From Flavobacterium panacagri (lineage in GTDB: Bacteria; Bacteroidota; Bacteroidia; Flavobacteriales; Flavobacteriaceae): a DNA stretch of 64,000 nt. Positions 24,581 to 33,109 of the stretch are shown piece after piece (within the stretch, counting starts at the first letter, position 1; each line of letters opens with the position of its first letter). Location: contig NZ_CP119766.1 of NCBI RefSeq assembly GCF_030378165.1, positions 1,550,001 to 1,614,000 on the forward strand, given 5' to 3'. The notes under the pieces were generated by a model, which saw nothing but the letters and a program-made list of their open reading frames with translations, was not told the DNA's origin and made no database searches. The position numbers were made by a program, and so were the translations under genes.

Positions 24581-24952
24581 ATGCAATTATCAAACGCAGA
24601 AGAACAATTAATGGAACATTTATGGAAGCTGGAAAAGGCTTTTATGAAAGATTTATTAGAAGCATATCCAGCGCCAAAACCAGCTACAACAACGGTAGCG
24701 ACGCTTTTGAAACGAATGATCGACAAGAAATTTGTAGCATACAATGAATTTGGAAATTCACGTGAATATTATCCGTTAGTAAAAAAAACAGATTATTTTT
24801 CGAAACATGTGAAAGGACTTATTAGTAATTTCTTCAATAATTCGGCTTCACAGTTTGCTTCTTTTTTTACGACCGAAACTAATTTGTCGGCTTCAGAACT
24901 GGAAGATCTAAAGAAAATAATTGACTCGGAAATTCAAAAAAAGAAAAAATGA
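24581..24952 (+). CDS. BlaI/MecI/CopY-family transcriptional repressor
   Basis: 123 aa. Winged-helix domain in residues 1-75: SNAEEQLMEHLWKLEKAFMK at the start, KPATTTVATLLKRMIDKKFV as recognition region, then REYYPLVKK. The C-terminal helix is the dimerisation and cleavage region. It should bind the two TACA/TGTA palindromes 480 bases upstream and repress the operon until the membrane metalloprotease partner inactivates it. The stop overlaps the BlaR1 start by 4 bases. The last residues (SEIQKKKK) recur at the end of the next gene, a duplication scar. Confidence 0.94.
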   Translation: MQLSNAEEQLMEHLWKLEKAFMKDLLEAYPAPKPATTTVATLLKRMIDKKFVAYNEFGNSREYYPLVKKTDYFSKHVKGLISNFFNNSASQFASFFTTETNLSASELEDLKKIIDSEIQKKKK

Positions 24953-26463
24953 TTGACTTTCTAATTAAATCGACAATTAGCCTCTGTATTCTGTTGGCTA
25001 TGTATCATTTGTTTCTTGAAAAAGAAAGAATGTTTCGTTTTAACAGATATTTTTTACTGTTGAGTTTGTTGTTTTCGATGGTAGTTCCTTTTATATCTTT
25101 TGAAGTTCAAGGAGAGATTCCTGCAGTGTATAAAAATGTAATTCCGTTAGAAACAATAACAAATAAAGAGCTTCCGATTCAGGCAGAAATGACAAATGTC
25201 AAAACAGATTTACAAGTTAATTATTGGGTTTCTGTTTTAGAAGTAGCTTATATTGTAATTACATTGCTACTAAGTTTTCGATTTATTTATAACATTTATA
25301 CGATAACACATAAAGCCAAAGAGTCTAAAATTATACTGCATCAGAATACAAGAATGGTTTTGCTTTCAGAAAATAATTTGCCTTATACTTTTTGGAATAC
25401 TATTTATATCAGCCAGAAAGATTTTGAAAATCGGGAAATAGAACAAGAATTATTTACGCATGAAATTGCCCATGTAAAACAAAAACATACCATCGATGTG
25501 ATTTTCATTGAAGTTTTGAAGATTATTTTTTGGTTCAATCCTGTTTTGAGTTTTTATAAAAAAGCAATTCAGCTCAATCATGAATTTTTAGCAGATGAAA
25601 ACGTATTGTCCCAACATTCTAATGTCATTGTTTATCAAAATCTGTTATTAAATAAAACGAGTATTGTACTGCCTAATTTGTTAACGAGTAATTTAAATTT
25701 TTTAGCAACCAAAAAACGACTTATTATGATGACAAAAATCACATCAAAATCAAAAGCTGTAATGATAAAATCAGTGATCATTATAGTGTTTACGGGACTT
25801 ATTGTTACTTTATGTGTTGACTTTTTTCCTTCTAAATTGTCAAAGTCACAAGAACTGCAAGATAAGAGAAGGGATTATATTTATTCAGGAACCAGAATAA
25901 CGATTGATGATCAGATAGAGAATAATAAAATAAGTGAGATTTATGAAAATCTGGATAGAGCTACTAAAAGAAAATATTTAGGAGCCTATTCAACTCCATC
26001 TATTAGTAAACAAATGCCAAGTGAAAGTCAATTCGAAAAATGGAAAAATAACAGCCAATATATTATTTGGCTTAATAATAAAAGAATCCGTAATTCAGGT
26101 TTAAATGATCTAAAAAGAAATGAGATTGCTTATTTTTCTGATCAAAAAGTAAATTTGGAATTCGAAAAAACAAGTAAAGAAGCCAATACCTATTACTTAT
26201 ATACTCAAGAGTTTTTTAAAAAATATAGATTAGAAAAATTCCCTCAAAAATATGCCAAGAAAGAGTTTAAAACTACTTGGATAAAAGGACAGCCCACAGA
26301 AGAGCAAACGAGAATTACACGCGAAAAATTTCAAAAAAATCTGGAAACAGCTAAGGTTGAAATGTTGAATAATTCTCCTAAATATATAGCTCAGACATTC
26401 ATGAAAAAAGCAAATAAAGATCAAAAAATAATTGGTTCGGAAATTCAAAAAAAGAAAAAATGA
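24949..26463 (+). CDS. BlaR1-like M56 membrane metallopeptidase, copy A
   Basis: 504 aa. Hydrophobic helices near residues 5-25, 35-52 and 85-110 precede the zinc motif HEIAH (171-175); NHEFLADE about 40 residues later provides the third ligand region, and another membrane helix lies near 270-290. After the last helix comes an extracytoplasmic domain I do not recognise (no TonB domain). Like BlaR1/MecR1 it should sense a signal outside and cleave the BlaI-type repressor inside. Its final nine residues, GSEIQKKKK, copy the tail of BlaI. It overlaps the next BlaR1 gene by 4 bases. Confidence 0.9.
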   Translation: MIDFLIKSTISLCILLAMYHLFLEKERMFRFNRYFLLLSLLFSMVVPFISFEVQGEIPAVYKNVIPLETITNKELPIQAEMTNVKTDLQVNYWVSVLEVAYIVITLLLSFRFIYNIYTITHKAKESKIILHQNTRMVLLSENNLPYTFWNTIYISQKDFENREIEQELFTHEIAHVKQKHTIDVIFIEVLKIIFWFNPVLSFYKKAIQLNHEFLADENVLSQHSNVIVYQNLLLNKTSIVLPNLLTSNLNFLATKKRLIMMTKITSKSKAVMIKSVIIIVFTGLIVTLCVDFFPSKLSKSQELQDKRRDYIYSGTRITIDDQIENNKISEIYENLDRATKRKYLGAYSTPSISKQMPSESQFEKWKNNSQYIIWLNNKRIRNSGLNDLKRNEIAYFSDQKVNLEFEKTSKEANTYYLYTQEFFKKYRLEKFPQKYAKKEFKTTWIKGQPTEEQTRITREKFQKNLETAKVEMLNNSPKYIAQTFMKKANKDQKIIGSEIQKKKK

Positions 26464-27893
26464 TAGCCTTTTTTATAAAATCGACGATTGCATTAAGCGT
26501 TTTCCTGATTTTTTATCATTGGATATTGGAAAGGGAAAAAATGCATCAATTTAATAGATTCTTTTTACTTTTTTCAATTATAGTTTCGTTCGTGGTTCCT
26601 TTTATTTCATTTGAAATTATTAAAGAAGTTCCTGTGAATATATCAAGCCAAATCAGTATGGATGAGGCTACGGTTACTAAAATTCGAATTGAAGAGAAGA
26701 TTGATTACATCTTGATTTTTTTATGGAGTTTGTATGGATTAGTCACATCTTTAATGACGATTAGATTTGGCAGCAATATTTGGAAAATCCTATCAAAATC
26801 AAATAGAAATCCAATTGTAAACTTTAAGAATTCAAAATTGGTTTTGATTGATGACAAAATCCTGCCTCATACTTTTTTGAATTATATTTTTGTCAACTCC
26901 GATGATTATAAAAACAGAAATATTGAAGCAGAATTGTATACACATGAATTGGTTCATGTAACTCAGAAACATACGCTGGATATTTTGTTTGTTGAGTTTT
27001 TAAAGACGATTTTTTGGTTTAACCCACTCTTTATCTTTTATAAAAAAGCAATGCAGCTTAATCATGAATTTCTTGCCGATCAGGAAATAGTGAAAGAATA
27101 TAATGATGTTCCATTTTATCAAAATTTGCTTTTGCAAAAAGGAAGCGGCAATCAAACGATTTACTTGGCCAGTAATTTGAATTATTTAGTAACAAAAAAA
27201 CGATTAATTATGATGACAAAAAGCACTTCAAAAAACGGGGCATTCTTCAGAAAAATTGCCGTTATTCCTGTATTTACGACTTTAATAGTTCTTTTATGTG
27301 TTAAAACTGTGGCACAGGAATCTAAAAAAGAAGTGAAATCGGTTGAGGTTACTACTGAAACGACTCCAGCTAAAACTGCTGTTGTTTCAAAGGATAAAAA
27401 TAAAAACGTGATTCCGGAAAATAAAAATAAGGAATCGATGGCAAATCAAAATCGCACTGTTCCTTCGCCGTCTTCAAATGATGATGGGACAAACTCGACC
27501 GATGTTATTGTAGATCCAATAGAGGTAAAACCGGAGTTTCCAGGCGGAGTACTTGAATTCTATAAATTCATTGGTAAAAATTTTAAAATGCCAGAGGAAG
27601 CTTCAAAGAATAAAATTGACGGAAAGATATTCGTACAGTTTATAGTAGAAAAAGATGGTAGCTTATCTGAATTTAAAATTGTAAAAGATTTGGGTTACGG
27701 AATAGGTGAAGAAGCGATTAGAACTTTAAAACTTTCTCCAACATGGATTCCAGGTTCTCAAATGGGGCAGCCGGTTCGGGTTCTGTACAGTTTACCTATA
27801 ACAATTCAAGCTGAAGAAACACCAAAAAAGTATAAGGTAGTAAAAGGGAGGTATCAGAAAATGGATTTCCCACCAACCATTTTTGGAAATTAA
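26460..27893 (+). CDS. BlaR1-like M56 metallopeptidase with C-terminal TonB domain, copy B
   Basis: 477 aa, homologous to copy A over the membrane part. Zinc motif HELVH at residues 162-166 and NHEFLADQ downstream. A membrane helix near 265-283 is followed by a Lys/Asn/Ser-rich linker and a TonB-like C-terminal domain from about 355: VKPEFPGGVLEFYKFIGKNF, then GKIFVQFIVEKDGSLSEFKI and AIRTLKLSPTWIPG. This M56-TonB fusion is common in Bacteroidota. The domain outside probably senses or touches periplasmic partners. Together with BlaI it forms a signalling unit; no beta-lactamase gene is nearby. Confidence 0.92.
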   Translation: MIAFFIKSTIALSVFLIFYHWILEREKMHQFNRFFLLFSIIVSFVVPFISFEIIKEVPVNISSQISMDEATVTKIRIEEKIDYILIFLWSLYGLVTSLMTIRFGSNIWKILSKSNRNPIVNFKNSKLVLIDDKILPHTFLNYIFVNSDDYKNRNIEAELYTHELVHVTQKHTLDILFVEFLKTIFWFNPLFIFYKKAMQLNHEFLADQEIVKEYNDVPFYQNLLLQKGSGNQTIYLASNLNYLVTKKRLIMMTKSTSKNGAFFRKIAVIPVFTTLIVLLCVKTVAQESKKEVKSVEVTTETTPAKTAVVSKDKNKNVIPENKNKESMANQNRTVPSPSSNDDGTNSTDVIVDPIEVKPEFPGGVLEFYKFIGKNFKMPEEASKNKIDGKIFVQFIVEKDGSLSEFKIVKDLGYGIGEEAIRTLKLSPTWIPGSQMGQPVRVLYSLPITIQAEETPKKYKVVKGRYQKMDFPPTIFGN

Positions 27894-27913
27894 AAACCAC
27901 CTAAATTATCTTT

Positions 27914-27954
27914 GAAATAAAAAAATCCGCTTCTTTTGCATCAAAGAAGCGGAT
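27914..27954 (-). terminator. Terminator between converging genes
   Basis: ATCCGCTTCTTT (27925-27936) pairs with AAAGAAGCGGAT (27943-27954); on the minus strand seven T follow. It serves the saccharopine-dehydrogenase-like gene and may also stop blaR1 transcripts. Confidence 0.85.
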
Positions 27955-28006
27955 AAAATTAAAAAACTAATTAAATAAAATTCTAAAAAAAAATGCAGCA
28001 TCCAGA

Positions 28007-29371
28007 CTAAAATAAATCTGGATTGTATCCAAAATACGGTACTTTTTGTTCGTTAAAAATAACTCCGTACTCTTCTAATTCTTTTAATATTGGTTCGTAA
28101 ACTTCTTTTTTTATCGGAAGCTGAACTCCAGGTGTTGTAATTTTTCCGTTTAAGATTAACAGTGTCGCAATCGCAACCGGAAGTCCCACCGTTTTCGCCA
28201 TTGCGGTATAGGTTTGGTCTTCGCCAATGCAGACCATTTTAGAATCGATTTGTTTCTTTTCGCCATTTAGTTCGTATCCGAATTTATGATACATGACAAT
28301 CATATCTTTATCATCTGGTTCCAAAGCCCAACTGTCGGTTAGGATTTTTTGTAAAATTTGTGCTGGAGTGGCATTCGGAAGATTTACTTTTTTGTTTGGA
28401 TTAAATAAATCGAGTTCCAAAAGTTTGTCCCACATGATATCGTCCTGATCGATTTTTAAGATCAATCTCGTTTTGATTTCTACTGAATCTGTTGGATGAT
28501 AAGGAAGAAAAGAATTGATAAACTGACGGTAACTCATATTCTTAGAGCCTTCAATAACATAACTATCATCGGTCATTCCGAGTTGTACAAACATGTTCCA
28601 AGCTCTTGAAAAACCAACTCTTCGAATAGTTCCTCGATATAAAGTCAGAATATCATCTAAACCGTAAATCGATCTGTATTTAAGGGAATCACGGTTAGAA
28701 TACGCTTCAAATTTTCCGTAGCCTTCTACTTCCAGAAATTCAGTTCTTCTAAATAAAGCGCTGTACGGAATGTATTTATAAGTGCCTTCCTGAATAAACT
28801 TTGCAGCTCCGCCTTGTCCGGCCAAAACTACATTTCTTGGTGCCCAAGTAAATTTATAATTCCACAAATTATTGTCAGATTCAGGCGCTACAAGTCCGCC
28901 GCAGAAAGATTCAAACAACAGCATTTTACCGCCTTTTGCTCTAATTTCGTCAATTACTTTCATGGCGCTCATGTGGTCGATTCCCGGATCAAGACCAATT
29001 TCGTTCATGAAAATCAGATTGTTTTTTATGGCTTCATCATTCAGAGCCTGCATCGCATCGCTGATATAAGAAGCAGTAACCAAATGTTTTTTAAATTCTA
29101 GACAGTCTTTTGCGATTTCGATATGCAAATGTGCCGGAAGCATCGAAATAATTATTGAAGCATTTTGAATTGCCGTTTTTCTTTCTTCAGCATTAAAAAT
29201 ATCTAAGGCAAGCGGAGTAGCATTTGGATGATTGTGCGTTTTCGCTTTCGCTAACTCCAATGAAAGATCGGCTACAGTTATATGCAGTTTTTCTTCATTA
29301 GATTTGGATAATAAATATCGAATCAATGACGAGGCAGATCTTCCTGCTCCAATTATTAAAACGTTTCTCAT
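28007..29371 (-). CDS. Saccharopine dehydrogenase-like protein
   Basis: 454 aa, cytoplasmic. The N-terminal Rossmann domain has RNVLIIGAGRSASSLIRYLL (residues 2-21) with the GxGxxxS nucleotide-binding loop, then ASIIISMLPAHLHIEIAKDC (about 72-91). The catalytic domain includes NEIGLDPGIDHMSAM (about 124-138) and ESFCGGLVAPESDNNLWNYK, both characteristic of the saccharopine dehydrogenase family. In Bacteroidota this form is annotated as saccharopine dehydrogenase (lysine breakdown or a related carboxynorspermidine-type reaction). No linked lysine genes are visible, so the substrate is uncertain. Confidence 0.9.
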   Translation of the reverse strand: MRNVLIIGAGRSASSLIRYLLSKSNEEKLHITVADLSLELAKAKTHNHPNATPLALDIFNAEERKTAIQNASIIISMLPAHLHIEIAKDCLEFKKHLVTASYISDAMQALNDEAIKNNLIFMNEIGLDPGIDHMSAMKVIDEIRAKGGKMLLFESFCGGLVAPESDNNLWNYKFTWAPRNVVLAGQGGAAKFIQEGTYKYIPYSALFRRTEFLEVEGYGKFEAYSNRDSLKYRSIYGLDDILTLYRGTIRRVGFSRAWNMFVQLGMTDDSYVIEGSKNMSYRQFINSFLPYHPTDSVEIKTRLILKIDQDDIMWDKLLELDLFNPNKKVNLPNATPAQILQKILTDSWALEPDDKDMIVMYHKFGYELNGEKKQIDSKMVCIGEDQTYTAMAKTVGLPVAIATLLILNGKITTPGVQLPIKKEVYEPILKELEEYGVIFNEQKVPYFGYNPDLF

Positions 29372-29557
29372 GTCTTAAATATTTAACACAAATATATTTA
29401 AATGTTACAAATATAACAATTTTAATTAAATAAAATTGAATATATTTTTCAATTTCAGAAAAAAATAATCTGATTTTGTTCTAAATAATGTTGGGTCGAA
29501 AGCGATTTTTTAGTTTGTTTGAAGTATTTTTGTTTCAAATTTCAAAAGATATAAATC

Positions 29558-29944
29558 ATGAAAAGAAAACTTGTTCTTACTGGAGCTTTTATAGGAATGT
29601 TAGCTATTATTTTGGGTGCTTTTGGAGCTCATTTATTAAAAAAATATCTTTCAGTTGATCAATTAAATACTTTTGAAGTGGGTGTTCGTTACCAAATGTA
29701 CCACGCTCTTTTTCTTTTCTTTTTATCTACACAAAAAGACATTGCCGAAAAAACAGTAAAATGGATCTATAATTTAGTAGTTGCTGGAGTTATTCTTTTT
29801 AGCGGTTCAATTTATTTAGTTGCTACAAAAGACTACACTTTGTTTTACTCTAAAATTATAGTATTCGCAACTCCAATAGGTGGTTTTCTATTAATTATTG
29901 GTTGGGCGCTATTATTCTTTACGATTTTGAAGCGAAAATCATAA
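29558..29944 (+). CDS. DUF423 small membrane protein
   Basis: 128 aa with four hydrophobic segments (about residues 5-25, 45-62, 70-90, 98-120). The opening LVLTGAFIGMLAIILGAFGA and HLLKKYLSVDQLNTFEVGVR-like stretch with YQMYHALFLF is the hallmark of DUF423 (YgdD type). A TATTTTTG box lies at 29525-29532. Function unknown in the family. It precedes pckA on the same strand but with a 300-base gap holding pckA's own promoter region. Confidence 0.93.
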   Translation: MKRKLVLTGAFIGMLAIILGAFGAHLLKKYLSVDQLNTFEVGVRYQMYHALFLFFLSTQKDIAEKTVKWIYNLVVAGVILFSGSIYLVATKDYTLFYSKIIVFATPIGGFLLIIGWALLFFTILKRKS

Positions 29945-29968
29945 AATCCCGAAAAAAAAATTCTGTCT

Positions 29969-30210
29969 AAGAATTAATCTTTAATTTTGTCTCATAAATA
30001 ACATATAATCTTCATTATGTGAATTTTTTCTATTTTCTGTTGTAAAACGGAAATAATATAACAAATTCCGTCAGAAGGTTGTAAATAAGTAAATTAAAAG
30101 CGGTTATTTTTTTCTTTTTGTAAATTTTAAAGTGAAATTTTTCTTTTTTGATATAAATCAAAGTGAAATTTAATTATTTTAAGAGGAATAAGAATTAATC
30201 TGTAATTTTG
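29969..30210 (+). promoter_or_regulatory. pckA upstream region with paired repeats and two promoter-like boxes
   Basis: AAAGTGAAATTT occurs twice, at 30129-30140 and 30160-30171, 31 bp apart (three helical turns). A 22-base block with TAATTTTG at its end occurs at 29969-29990 and again at 30189-30210 with one mismatch (the TAATTTTG at 30203-30210 is the likely -7 box, 35 bases before the ATG). No -33 TTG is at the normal distance, which fits a promoter that needs an activator bound at the direct repeat. This is inferred from sequence only. Confidence 0.5.
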
Positions 30211-30244
30211 CTTTAAACAAAAAACCACAACATAACTTAAATTT

Positions 30245-31852
30245 ATGGACACTAATACAGTTTTCGCGCAATCGATTTCGTTAAAAGACTTAGGAATTGA
30301 AAATGCAAAAGTTCGTTACCAACTATCTGCAGATGAATTACATGCGATTACTTTGCAGTCAGGGCAAGGTGTCGAAAATTCTACCGGAGCGTTAGCAATT
30401 AATACAGGCGAATTTACAGGCCGTTCTCCACAGGATCGTTTTATCGTAAAAGACGATATTACAAAAGATCAAGTTTGGTGGGGAAATGTAAATATCCCGT
30501 TTGATCCTCTAGCTTTTGAAAAGCTATACAATAAAGTAACAGCATTTTTATCCAACAAAGAAGAAGTTTTTGTTCGTGATTCTTATGTATGCTCTGATGC
30601 AAATTACAGACTGAATGTTCGTGTTGTAACCGAAACAGCTTGGTCAAATTTGTTCTGTTACAATATGTTCTTAAGGCCAGAAGAATCGGAACTGGCTAAT
30701 TTTACTCCAGAATGGACGGTAGTATGTGCTCCAAGTTTTATGGCAGATCCTGCTGTTGATGGAACACGTCAGTCTAATTTCGCAATTTTAGATTTTACTA
30801 AAAAAATCGCTTTAATTGGCGGAACAGGATATACAGGAGAAATGAAAAAGGGAATTTTCTCTGCTTTAAATTTTATCCTTCCAGTTTTCAAAAATACACT
30901 TCCAATGCACTGCAGCGCCAATGTTGGTGAAGATGGAGATACAGCAATTTTCTTCGGATTATCAGGAACTGGAAAAACAACTTTATCTGCTGATCCGGAA
31001 CGTAAATTAATCGGAGATGATGAACACGGCTGGACAAACGAAAATACGGTTTTCAATTTCGAAGGCGGTTGTTATGCTAAAGTAATCAACTTAACAGAAG
31101 AAAATGAACCGGACATTTTTAGAGCAATCAAAAAAGGAGCTCTTTTAGAAAATGTGGTTTTCAAAGCAGGAACAAACGAAGTAGATTACGATGATGTTTC
31201 GATCACACAAAATACTCGTGTAAGTTACCCAATTACACATATCGATAATGTACAGCCAGGTTTGGTAGGACATAATCCTAAAAATATATTTTTCTTAACG
31301 GCTGATTCTTTCGGAATTCTGCCTCCAATTTCAAAATTAACTCCAGGCCAAGCGGCTTACCACTTTATTTCTGGATATACAGCGAAAGTTGCCGGAACAG
31401 AAGCAGGTGTAACAGAGCCACAGCCTAATTTCTCTGCTTGTTTTGGAGCACCATTTATGCCTTTACATCCAACGCGTTATGCTGAAATGTTGAGCAAAAA
31501 AATGAAAGATGCAGGCGTAAAAGTTTGGTTGATCAATACAGGATGGACAGGTGGCCCTTACGGAACAGGAAGCCGTATGAAACTAAAATATACTCGTGCT
31601 ATGATTACTGCTGCTTTAAAAGGCGAATTAGACAATGTAGAGTATGTAGATCACAAAGTATTTGGATTAGCAAAACCACAATCTTGCCCTAATGTTCCAG
31701 AAGAGATTCTAAATCCTAGAAATACTTGGGAAGACAAAGATCTTTATGATAAAAAAGCGTTAGAATTAGCTCAGAAATTCAAAGCTAACTTCGCCAAATT
31801 TGAAGAGTTTGCAAATGCTGAAATCTTAGCAGGAGCACCAATTACAGAATAA
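30245..31852 (+). CDS. pckA: Phosphoenolpyruvate carboxykinase (ATP)
   Basis: 535 aa, full length for the ATP-dependent enzyme, which converts oxaloacetate and ATP to phosphoenolpyruvate for gluconeogenesis (or the reverse for CO2 fixation). The kinase-1a P-loop GLSGTGKTTLS is at residues 238-248, preceded by MHCSANVG with the metal-binding His, followed by LIGDDEHGW (kinase 2) and NTRVSYPI. GEFTGRSPQDRF near residue 60 binds oxaloacetate. A strong terminator follows at 31876. The upstream region has candidate activator repeats. Confidence 0.98.
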   Translation: MDTNTVFAQSISLKDLGIENAKVRYQLSADELHAITLQSGQGVENSTGALAINTGEFTGRSPQDRFIVKDDITKDQVWWGNVNIPFDPLAFEKLYNKVTAFLSNKEEVFVRDSYVCSDANYRLNVRVVTETAWSNLFCYNMFLRPEESELANFTPEWTVVCAPSFMADPAVDGTRQSNFAILDFTKKIALIGGTGYTGEMKKGIFSALNFILPVFKNTLPMHCSANVGEDGDTAIFFGLSGTGKTTLSADPERKLIGDDEHGWTNENTVFNFEGGCYAKVINLTEENEPDIFRAIKKGALLENVVFKAGTNEVDYDDVSITQNTRVSYPITHIDNVQPGLVGHNPKNIFFLTADSFGILPPISKLTPGQAAYHFISGYTAKVAGTEAGVTEPQPNFSACFGAPFMPLHPTRYAEMLSKKMKDAGVKVWLINTGWTGGPYGTGSRMKLKYTRAMITAALKGELDNVEYVDHKVFGLAKPQSCPNVPEEILNPRNTWEDKDLYDKKALELAQKFKANFAKFEEFANAEILAGAPITE

Positions 31853-31875
31853 AAGGAATTATTTAATTCAAAATA

Positions 31876-31910
31876 AAAAAGCTGTTCGTTAAGAACAGCT
31901 TTTTTTGTTT
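31876..31910 (+). terminator. Terminator of pckA
   Basis: AAAAAGCTGTTC-GTTAA-GAACAGCTTTTT plus further T, 24 bases after the stop. The stretch 31936-31962 (AACACTGAAAACTGCGAC) is a dispersed repeat also found at 41480-41510. Confidence 0.9.
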
Positions 31911-31975
31911 TGGCTCTCAGCCGCAGAAAAAAAATAAATTGAACACTGAAAACTGCGACTGAAAAACCTGAAAGT

Positions 31976-33034
31976 TTATTTTTTTGCTTCGTCGATGCGT
32001 TTTTGGATCAAATCCCAAGTGTAATAATGGAAAGTCATTCCGTTGCTCATGGCTACAAAAAGTCCGTTTTTGAATTTTGGCCCTAAGTTTACGCTTGTAG
32101 CATCGGCACCATCGCACTCGATTGTTGAAGTTGGAACTTCAGCTAACAATGGATGATTGTTTGGGTTTCCGTTTGCGCCTTCTCTAGGATAAACCATAAA
32201 CGAATTTGCCTGCTGGTTAGACACCAAAATGTATCCTGTAGAATCTGTTTTTTTGTAAATCGCAATTCCTTCGTGATCTGCTTTGAAATCTTTTTGACCG
32301 AAGAAAGCCAATTCTTTATTATTATTTAAAGCTGGATCTGCTTTGTATTTTCTAATTCCAACTTGTTCGTCGCAGTAGTAAATAAAACCTAATTCGTTAT
32401 CCACGGCAATCGCTTCAATTTCTTTCTTTCCGCTGTAAGTTCCGAATTTACGAACTACTTTTGCTGCAGCAAATTTTCCGTTTCCAGAAAGCTCATACTG
32501 CCATAAATAAGTTCCAGAAGGACCTGTTTTTCTTCCTACGATAGCAAAAATCTTTTGGTCGCTTGGACGTGTGTACAAAGAAATTCCCATTGGATCACGC
32601 TGTGCTTCTCCTTCAAAAACTTCGATTCCGCCGTTATCAATTGGTTCTAAATCGGGTAAACTGAAAATTCTGATTTTGTTGCTTTCACGTTCTGTAGTAA
32701 CTGCAACGTCTACTTTTTTTCCGTCAATGATCAATCCGTAAGCGATATCCACATTGTTTGGACGTTTTAATGGGATTGATTTTTTAAGGATTTTTCCATT
32801 CAAATCAAAAGCGTACAAACCTCCGTCTGTGTCTTTATCTGTTCCTACAATAATACTTTTTGAAGCATCTGTAGGATTGATCCAAATAGAAGGATCGTCT
32901 GTATCGTGAGGTAAAGCTTCTGTAACTACAGTAGGTTTTACCGCATTTGGCTGCACTGGTGCTAATTTATCGTCTTTACAAGCTGTAAATGAAAGGCTTA
33001 AAAGTAAAAGAGCGACTAAAGATTTATTTTTCAT
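31976..33034 (-). CDS. Beta-propeller phytase lipoprotein
   Basis: 352 aa with lipobox SFTAC, cysteine 19. The body is a six-bladed beta-propeller of the 3-phytase type: DTDDPSIWINPTDASKSIIV (residues about 45-64, with the calcium/phosphate-binding aspartates), GTDKDTDGGLYAFDLNGK, VTTERESNKIRIF, and KKEIEAIAVDNELGFIYY with DHEGIAIY. It would release phosphate from phytate at the cell surface or in the periplasm. It follows the TonB receptor gene on the same strand after a hairpin, so the pair probably works as a phosphate-scavenging unit. Confidence 0.9.
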   Translation of the reverse strand: MKNKSLVALLLLSLSFTACKDDKLAPVQPNAVKPTVVTEALPHDTDDPSIWINPTDASKSIIVGTDKDTDGGLYAFDLNGKILKKSIPLKRPNNVDIAYGLIIDGKKVDVAVTTERESNKIRIFSLPDLEPIDNGGIEVFEGEAQRDPMGISLYTRPSDQKIFAIVGRKTGPSGTYLWQYELSGNGKFAAAKVVRKFGTYSGKKEIEAIAVDNELGFIYYCDEQVGIRKYKADPALNNNKELAFFGQKDFKADHEGIAIYKKTDSTGYILVSNQQANSFMVYPREGANGNPNNHPLLAEVPTSTIECDGADATSVNLGPKFKNGLFVAMSNGMTFHYYTWDLIQKRIDEAKK

Positions 33035-33058
33035 TTTGTGTGATATATTTTAATGCAA

Positions 33059-33085
33059 TTAGACAGAGCGCAAAACTCTGTCTAA
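33059..33085 (-). other. Hairpin between the TonB receptor and phytase genes
   Basis: TTAGACAGAG / CTCTGTCTAA, a perfect 10-bp stem with a 7-base loop and no T run, in the 75-base spacer. Likely an mRNA-processing or partial-attenuation element that sets the relative levels of receptor and phytase. Confidence 0.7.
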
Positions 33086-33109
33086 TTTAAGAATTTTTAA
33101 AATCGTAGC

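Noticed and set aside
24113..27893. Beta-lactam resistance operon
   Set aside because: BlaI and BlaR1-like genes are present, but no beta-lactamase or PBP gene; this regulator pair is common in Bacteroidota for other roles.
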